A stretch of DNA of 64,000 bases from Acorus gramineus (lineage: Eukaryota > Streptophyta > Magnoliopsida > Acorales > Acoraceae). Position 1 is the first letter of the stretch. Each line of letters starts with the position of its first letter. The DNA lies in the NCBI GenBank assembly GCA_030737835.1, contig CM060849.1:20568074-20632073 (forward strand), read 5' to 3'. Below are positions 59,046-64,000 of the stretch, piece by piece. The notes below the pieces were generated by a model that saw nothing but the letters and a program-made list of their open reading frames with translations, made no database searches and was not told where the DNA came from. The position numbers and the translations under genes are program-made.

Positions 59046-61504
59046 ATGGCGTCGAAGAGGAAAGCGAGGGAATCGTCGACGAAACCCGGGGCTACTACCA
59101 AAGGACCGGAGAAGAGTTGCGGGCGCCGGACGTTGAGCTCATTCAAGCCAGGCAGAAACCGCGCAAGAGGACCCCAACTGTGGAGGGGACGGCGGTGGAG
59201 GTGGTGGAGCTGTCACCATCGAAGGGGCGCAACCGCGCAGGAACGGAAGGAGAGGGAAGGGCAAGTCGCCGGCCTCTGCCTGCGCCTCCGCCGCCGATCC
59301 TCCATCGGACGCTCCCAAGACCGTCATCATCGAAGCATGGTGAGTTCTCGTCTCGTCTCTCTGTACTGCTCTGATTTTTGTTGAAAATGTGATTTCTTTA
59401 GGGTTTCGTAAACCCTAATGTTGCGTCTTCGGCTCTCGAGAAAGCAATGCTAAAATTATTAATTGTTATTTTTAATAGAAATCATAATTTAGTTGTTTTG
59501 TTTTGGGATTTATTTTTGTGTTTTTAGCAAGCAATTTCAGTCGTTCAAGAGAACGACAATGGAAAGTTGAGGCTGTTCTTGAAAAGAGTGTCCCGGGCAT
59601 TGTCGTGAAGGTGAATCCGGAAAAGATTGGATATTTTTAATTCGTCATTTTAAAGAACGGGCATTTGGAGATTTTTTTAGTTGCGTTGTGTTTATAAATT
59701 TTGGCGGTGGTTTAATGGTATCATATGTGACAGTTTACACATGTTTTTTTTTTTTTTTTAAGTCAACCTCATCTATGAGGTATATACTTTGATGAAAAAT
59801 GTATATCATTTTATTTTGAATCAACCCTTTTTTAGCTGAAAAATTTAATGAAATATATACCTCGTTGGATGGCTAACGACATATATCATACCGGGAATGT
59901 AAAAAGTACTATGTTTAATAGCGCCCTGGTTTTTGTTTTGTTTTGCCCAAAATAGTATACTATTGTACTACATGAATGCTGTTGTGGGTATGTTAAACAA
60001 TGTACATATTGGATTTTGTTTGATTCAGGTTTTATTTCATCAAAATTTTCTGCCACGACTGATCTATTCTTGATTTCAGCATAGGAGAGGGTGCTTTGAG
60101 GTTCGTGAGGAAATGGTCAGAAGTTTGTTTCTCTTCTGGTAATGACTCATCTTTCATGTCCTTAAACAAGTTATGGATGAAGCTTATTCTGGGACACTCG
60201 AACATCCACAAAGCTGTGGGTGATTTCACGCATCTGGATTTTTTCCAACTAACGTTTGGGTTCCTCGTCACTAAAAGATACATCTACAAAGCCAAATATA
60301 TTTCTAACTAGGTTCACTTCATATGCAAATATAGGATAGTAAAATCTTGTTTTTTCTTGGAAATTGATGCACTCCTAGAAGATGGATGTGCTTCCTTTTA
60401 TTAACTGGACATCAGTATATATATAACCTTTAAAGAAATGTATTGTTCGTTATGAGTGGAGTAAGGTTTAATTTACATCTTCCATCTGAAATTTTGTTTA
60501 AAGATTATGGTTGAATGTAATTAACATGTAAAATTGTGTTTTGTGGAACAATTAATTATCTTTATAGAGATGATGTGCTTCTAACGGGAAAACTTAATTT
60601 GTTTGAAGGATGGTGCTTGAAAATTAACTTTAGAGCATAAATGAACTTTCAAATAATATGCCAAGTGGGCTCACATAGAGGGGTATAACAAGTACATACA
60701 GATGTATGCCTGTATTCAAAAACTTTAAATTGATTCTTGAGGCATAGTGGGCAAAATTTAAGCTTTTCCACTAACACTGTTCACCATTTTGTTGAAGACA
60801 ATACATCACCATATAAATCTCTTCATATACTTTTCCTCTTTCATCAATATATTTGTGTAAACAACATTGCCAATGCCTGATTCTTTTGAATCTTGTGTCC
60901 TTTTGCTGGTTAGTTTTCTTCCATACTTTTAATACAAGACATTGTTTGTGAAGAGTAAGAAAATATTATATGATCATTTGGGGACATGAAACATATGGAT
61001 CAAGATAATGGACGCATCACATTTGGGAAATTTCATGTGCTCTTCAAAAAAGGGAAAGATTGTGATAGAAGATATTTCTTGGAGATATTTTGTTGTTCTC
61101 CTGAATTTAGAATTTTGCATGTGAAATATGTCTATGGGGAGTGTTATAACAACCATTTTTTTTTTAAACCACCAAGCTTAGTTCCCTTTGATTATTAAAA
61201 AAAAGGACAAAGCTTAGCTCCCCTTCCAAGGCAATGGATTTGGATAGGATGGACATGGAAACTCGACAAATTCATGCATTCCTTTATATTGTGTTCAATG
61301 AGCTATGGATTGGCACCATGTCTATATGTACTTTAATATGTTTTCCTCTGCAAAAGAAGATGTCAAGGAACAGATTAACATCTACAAAGCACTTTCATAA
61401 CACTTTCATCTTTTTCACAGGACATGAAACGTCCCTTCACACTGATGAAGGAACTCAAATTGGATGAAATCATTGCTAACATCAGCCAGAAAATGAATGA
61501 TTGA
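59046..61504 (+). pseudogene. selenoprotein-H-like (SELH) gene with broken frames
   Basis: Four blocks in order: 59046-59339, about 59532-59625, 60080-60138, 61421-61504. Exon 1 starts MASKRKARESS, like the basic head of plant SELH-like proteins, and its last part reads PKTVIIEAC only in a different frame. Exon 2 reads WKVEAVLEKSVPGIVVKVNPEK, exon 3 RRGCFEVREE and, one base out of frame, GQKFVSLL, and exon 4 DMKRPFTLMKELKLDEIIAN then a stop. These match the family order VNPEKPRRGCFE...SLL.MKRPFTPMKEL. Breaks: the frame change in exon 1, a one-base shift in exon 3, and no GT after NPEK at 59625 (an earlier GT at 59611 would drop VNPEK). SELH-like proteins are nuclear, thioredoxin-fold and redox-linked. 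Either a decayed gene or an assembly with indel errors; splice sites elsewhere remain good. Confidence 0.7.
59731..59927 (+). mobile_element. common MITE family copy in intron 2 of the SELH-like gene
   Basis: CTCATCTATGAGGTATATAC, TTTGATGAAAAATGTATATC, CTCGTTGGATGGCTAACG and the 3' end TTTAATAGCGCCCT follow the family order. Confidence 0.6.
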
Positions 61505-62753
61505 TGGTGTCATGGTTGCAGCGATGATATGAAATTGAGCAACTGAACTTTTGAGGCATCAGTTCTGCTATGGATGTGTGATTTTTTTTGTCAATATACT
61601 GTCATGCTACATGGGCCGTGTCCTGCGAGTTGGTGCATGATTTGCTTTTAATTAACAGCTTCGTTTTTGTTTATTATGGTTGGAGCTGCCATACATCTGT
61701 TCATAACTGACTCTGAAGTTGAACCACGACTGAAACTCTTGATAGGGTCTGACATTTTTTTCATTTAAATTTCATGATTTTGGCTTGAAGATGGTTATGT
61801 AGTTGCTTACACATCTTGACTATAACTATAAATTTCATGATTCATTTTTCCATTAAATCTTCAGCCATATACAATGCAGGCATTGTTGTATTTTTTTTTG
61901 TCTACTGAAGTACATACGCAAAAAATAAAGTTCATATTCAAACTAATTAAATGCATACATTTTTAGTTTTTCATAATAGAGTATATACAGTATGTTAGTA
62001 ACATAAAGTTTGCAAGAATAACGTAAAAGTGTCTTGGTATATCAGTGCCCAAAAACAAATTAGATGAAATTAATAAGATCATGTGCATTTTATATATGGC
62101 ATCATCAAAACTAGTCTTATACTAATTTTTTTTCATGTACGAGGTGCATAAAAATATAAGTAATAAATAATATGATATGTTAATGAACCACTAAGAAAAA
62201 CTTATCATATTAAATAAAATAAAAAATTTAATGATCAAACCCTATTAATCCCAATGAATTTTTTTATAATAAAGTAATTGAACTCCACCCACATCCTATA
62301 ACCAATCAAATAATATGATATGTCAATAAATATTAAAAAATAATCCACCAATAAAATAATAAAAAAAATGAATTAATGAAAATATACTCATCATTAATAA
62401 CAATAATTAAGAAAAAAAACAATTATTTAAGATAAAAATGGGTTTTAATAATTTCGTAAAGGTAAAAACATAAAAATATGTTACATACATATTCTAGATA
62501 GATTTACATGGTGATTTAAATTTGTAGTTTAGTTTGATCCCCAATAGGCTTTCATTATCAGCAAGACAATTATCAACCCTTCAAAAAACAGGATGTCAAA
62601 GAAATGGTCAACACTTTCCCAAACTTAGCCAAAGAACACCCTTTGACATCAAACCATAATAACTACCTCCAAATTTGGCTTAATAAAAATGAACACAGGG
62701 TAGGATAAAAAAAAAAGAAAAAAAAAACCAGAGCAGAACCTCCCTAATTCTCC
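61505..62753. other. intergenic, no gene seen
   Basis: The first 250 bp are likely 3' UTR of the SELH-like gene. The rest is AT-rich; ATAATATGATATGT occurs twice (near 62168 and 62307). No coding frame or RNA gene recognised. Confidence 0.45.
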
Positions 62754-62760
62754 TATATAT
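62754..62760 (+). promoter_or_regulatory. TATA box of the FLA gene
   Basis: TATATAT, 57-63 bp upstream of the ATG, followed by a CT-rich leader. Confidence 0.5.
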
Positions 62761-62816
62761 TCCCTCCCCAGTCTCTCCTCCTCCAAAGAGAGGAAACCCA
62801 AAAGAAGGGAAAGGCC

Positions 62817-63743
62817 ATGGATCCAAGACCCTCCCTTCTCCTCCTCCTTCTCGTCTCCGCCGCCACCTCCGCCGCCGCCTTCAACATCACCAAGATCCTC
62901 AACCAGTTCCCCGACTACTCCTCCTTCAACAACTTCCTCTCCCAGACCGGCCTCGCCGACGACATCAACCGCCGCCAGACCATCACCGTCCTCGCCGTCC
63001 CCAACGGCGCAGCCTCCTCCCTCTCCGGCCAGCCCGCCGACGTCGTCAAACGCGTCGCCTCCCTCCACGTCATCCTCGACTACTACGACGTCGACAAGCT
63101 CCAGAGCCTCTCCAAGGGCACCGCCCTCCTCACCACCCTCTTCCAGACCACCGGCCTCGCCTCCGGCCAGATCGGCTTCCTCAACGTCACCGAGAACAAG
63201 AAGGCCGACGCCCAGGTCGCCTTCGGGTCCGCCGTCCCCGGCTCCCCCCTCTCCGCGTACCTCGTCAAGTCCATCGCCGCCCAGCCCTACAACATCTCGG
63301 TTTTGGAGGTCAGCGGAATCATCTTCCCTCCCGGGATCGTCAACGTCAACGCCACCGCCCCGAACCCGCCTCCGGTGGCCCCCGCCCCCTCCGTCGCCCC
63401 TGCCTCGCCCGCGCCTTCCAAGGCCGCGTCACCCGCGTCACCCGCGCCCGCGCACACAAAAGCCGCGCCCGCTGCGGCGCCCGCGGGTGATGTTGATGCG
63501 CCCGCGCCGGCTGCTGATGCGGAGGCGCCCGCGGAGGGACCTGTGACGGAGGCGTCTTCGCCTCCTTCGCCGACGATTGCGGCGGCGCCCACGCCGAGTG
63601 CTGAGTCGCCGTCGGATGATGGGGTGGGTGCGGAGGCGCCGGGGCCGGTGACGGCGGAGGAAGCGTCTTCAGGTTCGAGGGTTGGGTTGGGTGTTGCGGG
63701 GATGGCCGGTCTTGTTGGGGTTGCGGTATTGGCTGCTCTTTGA
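62817..63743 (+). CDS. FLA14: fasciclin-like arabinogalactan protein, FLA14 type
   Basis: A single uninterrupted exon of 308 residues with ATG in strong context (GGCCATGG). Signal peptide about 1-21 (LLLLLLVSAATSAAA). One FAS1 domain, about 22-170, with H1 motif TITVLAVPNGA (55-65) and H2-like HVILDYY (84-90). NxS/T sites at N23, N123, N159 and N178. Residues 181-285 are rich in Ala-Pro, Ser-Pro and Thr-Pro, the sites for hydroxyproline arabinogalactan. The last about 20 residues are hydrophobic after SSGS, fitting a GPI-anchor signal. NITKILNQFPDYSSFNNF and RRQTITVL match the single-FAS1 FLA14/FLA3/FLA5 group from memory. It would act at the plasma membrane/cell wall. Coding GC is very high, especially codon third bases in the first two thirds, unlike the other genes here. 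Confidence 0.92.
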   Translation: MDPRPSLLLLLLVSAATSAAAFNITKILNQFPDYSSFNNFLSQTGLADDINRRQTITVLAVPNGAASSLSGQPADVVKRVASLHVILDYYDVDKLQSLSKGTALLTTLFQTTGLASGQIGFLNVTENKKADAQVAFGSAVPGSPLSAYLVKSIAAQPYNISVLEVSGIIFPPGIVNVNATAPNPPPVAPAPSVAPASPAPSKAASPASPAPAHTKAAPAAAPAGDVDAPAPAADAEAPAEGPVTEASSPPSPTIAAAPTPSAESPSDDGVGAEAPGPVTAEEASSGSRVGLGVAGMAGLVGVAVLAAL

Positions 63744-64000
63744 ATTGGATGACGGGTTTGTGGTTGAGATGGATGTTAAGAAGTGATTTGAGATGTGATT
63801 TGTTGTTTCTTTGTTCTTTGTGAAATGTTGAGGAAGGATGTTGGGTCAATTATTCAAATTGTTATGCGTGATACAAAAGGGACCTTAATAAAATAATAAT
63901 AATCATGGTAATTGAATGGATCTTATTTTTTTTTGTAAACTCGAACGCATCTGTTCGTCATTCTTTCAGAGGTAATGCCACCCAACATAGTATATGAAAT
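63744..64000 (+). other. FLA 3' UTR
   Basis: T-rich trailer with AATAAAATAATAATAAT at about 63888, a plausible poly(A) signal region. No further gene begins before the window ends. Confidence 0.5.

Noticed and set aside
63083-63849. Long minus-strand frames over the FLA gene
   Set aside because: High-GC coding DNA keeps the antisense frames open; the plus frame has signal peptide, FAS1 motifs and GPI signal.
1-64000. tRNA, rRNA, microRNA genes and CRISPR arrays
   Set aside because: No cloverleaf with a GTTCGA-type loop, no rRNA core sequence and no regular spacer-repeat array was found; the tandem units at 19.9-34.2 kb are gene duplications, and CRISPR is not expected in a plant.

Overview
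This is nuclear DNA of a flowering plant. It has GT-AG introns, a chloroplast-targeted Rubisco small-subunit gene, plant-only families (AINTEGUMENTA-like AP2, RLCK-VI kinase, fasciclin-like arabinogalactan protein, defensin-like peptide) and AT-rich spacers crowded with short DNA transposons. Gene layout does not point to a grass; eudicot or magnoliid is a guess from overall feel, not a test.

Layout, left to right. (1) 1-755: last two coding exons of a REI1-like 60S maturation factor (+). (2) 1.2-3.2 kb: a possible short-ORF or non-coding transcript, weakly supported. (3) 5.34-7.92 kb: a complete RLCK class VI kinase (-). (4) 8-17 kb: gene-poor, holding clean MITEs of several superfamilies with readable target-site duplications (Mutator-like, hAT, Tourist/Harbinger and an unclassified foldback family). 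(5) 17.1-19.1 kb: RBCS (+), with a hAT element close to its TATA box and MITE-derived DNA in an enlarged second intron. (6) 19.9-34.2 kb: four head-to-tail units of about 3.96 kb, each with one two-exon gene for a secreted ten-cysteine defensin-like peptide. The four coding sequences look identical, while flanks and introns are mosaic. A fifth, older, broken paralogue follows (34.5-35.9 kb), carrying a mini-LTR in its intron and a CACTA MITE in exon 2. (7) 36-40.6 kb: repeat-rich spacer. (8) 40.66-42.99 kb: a complete AIL5/PLT5-type double-AP2 gene (-) with a 9-nt microexon. A G-box cluster lies about 2.5 kb upstream. (9) 49.5-51.06 kb: a protein resembling only the C-terminal domain of PMI1 (+), convergent with (10) 51.7-56.35 kb: a 14-exon plant ADIP (afadin/alpha-actinin-binding) coiled-coil gene (-). 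(11) 57.56-58.83 kb: a Pack-MULE-like element with a piece of a PPR gene. (12) 59.05-61.50 kb: a selenoprotein-H-like gene whose frames are broken. (13) 62.82-63.74 kb: an intronless FLA14-like gene (+).

Most of these are unrelated single-copy housekeeping or developmental genes, with no sign of a functional cluster. The exception is the defensin-like array, the most active part of the window: recent tandem amplification, sequence exchange between units, and one copy left to decay and collect transposons. One MITE family (about 200-290 bp, ending near GAGTGTAACARCGCTCT) recurs throughout and sits inside introns of the defensin-like, RBCS, AIL5 and selenoprotein-H-like genes. Exon borders were read by eye from splice motifs, frame and family alignment recalled from memory; no database search was run.
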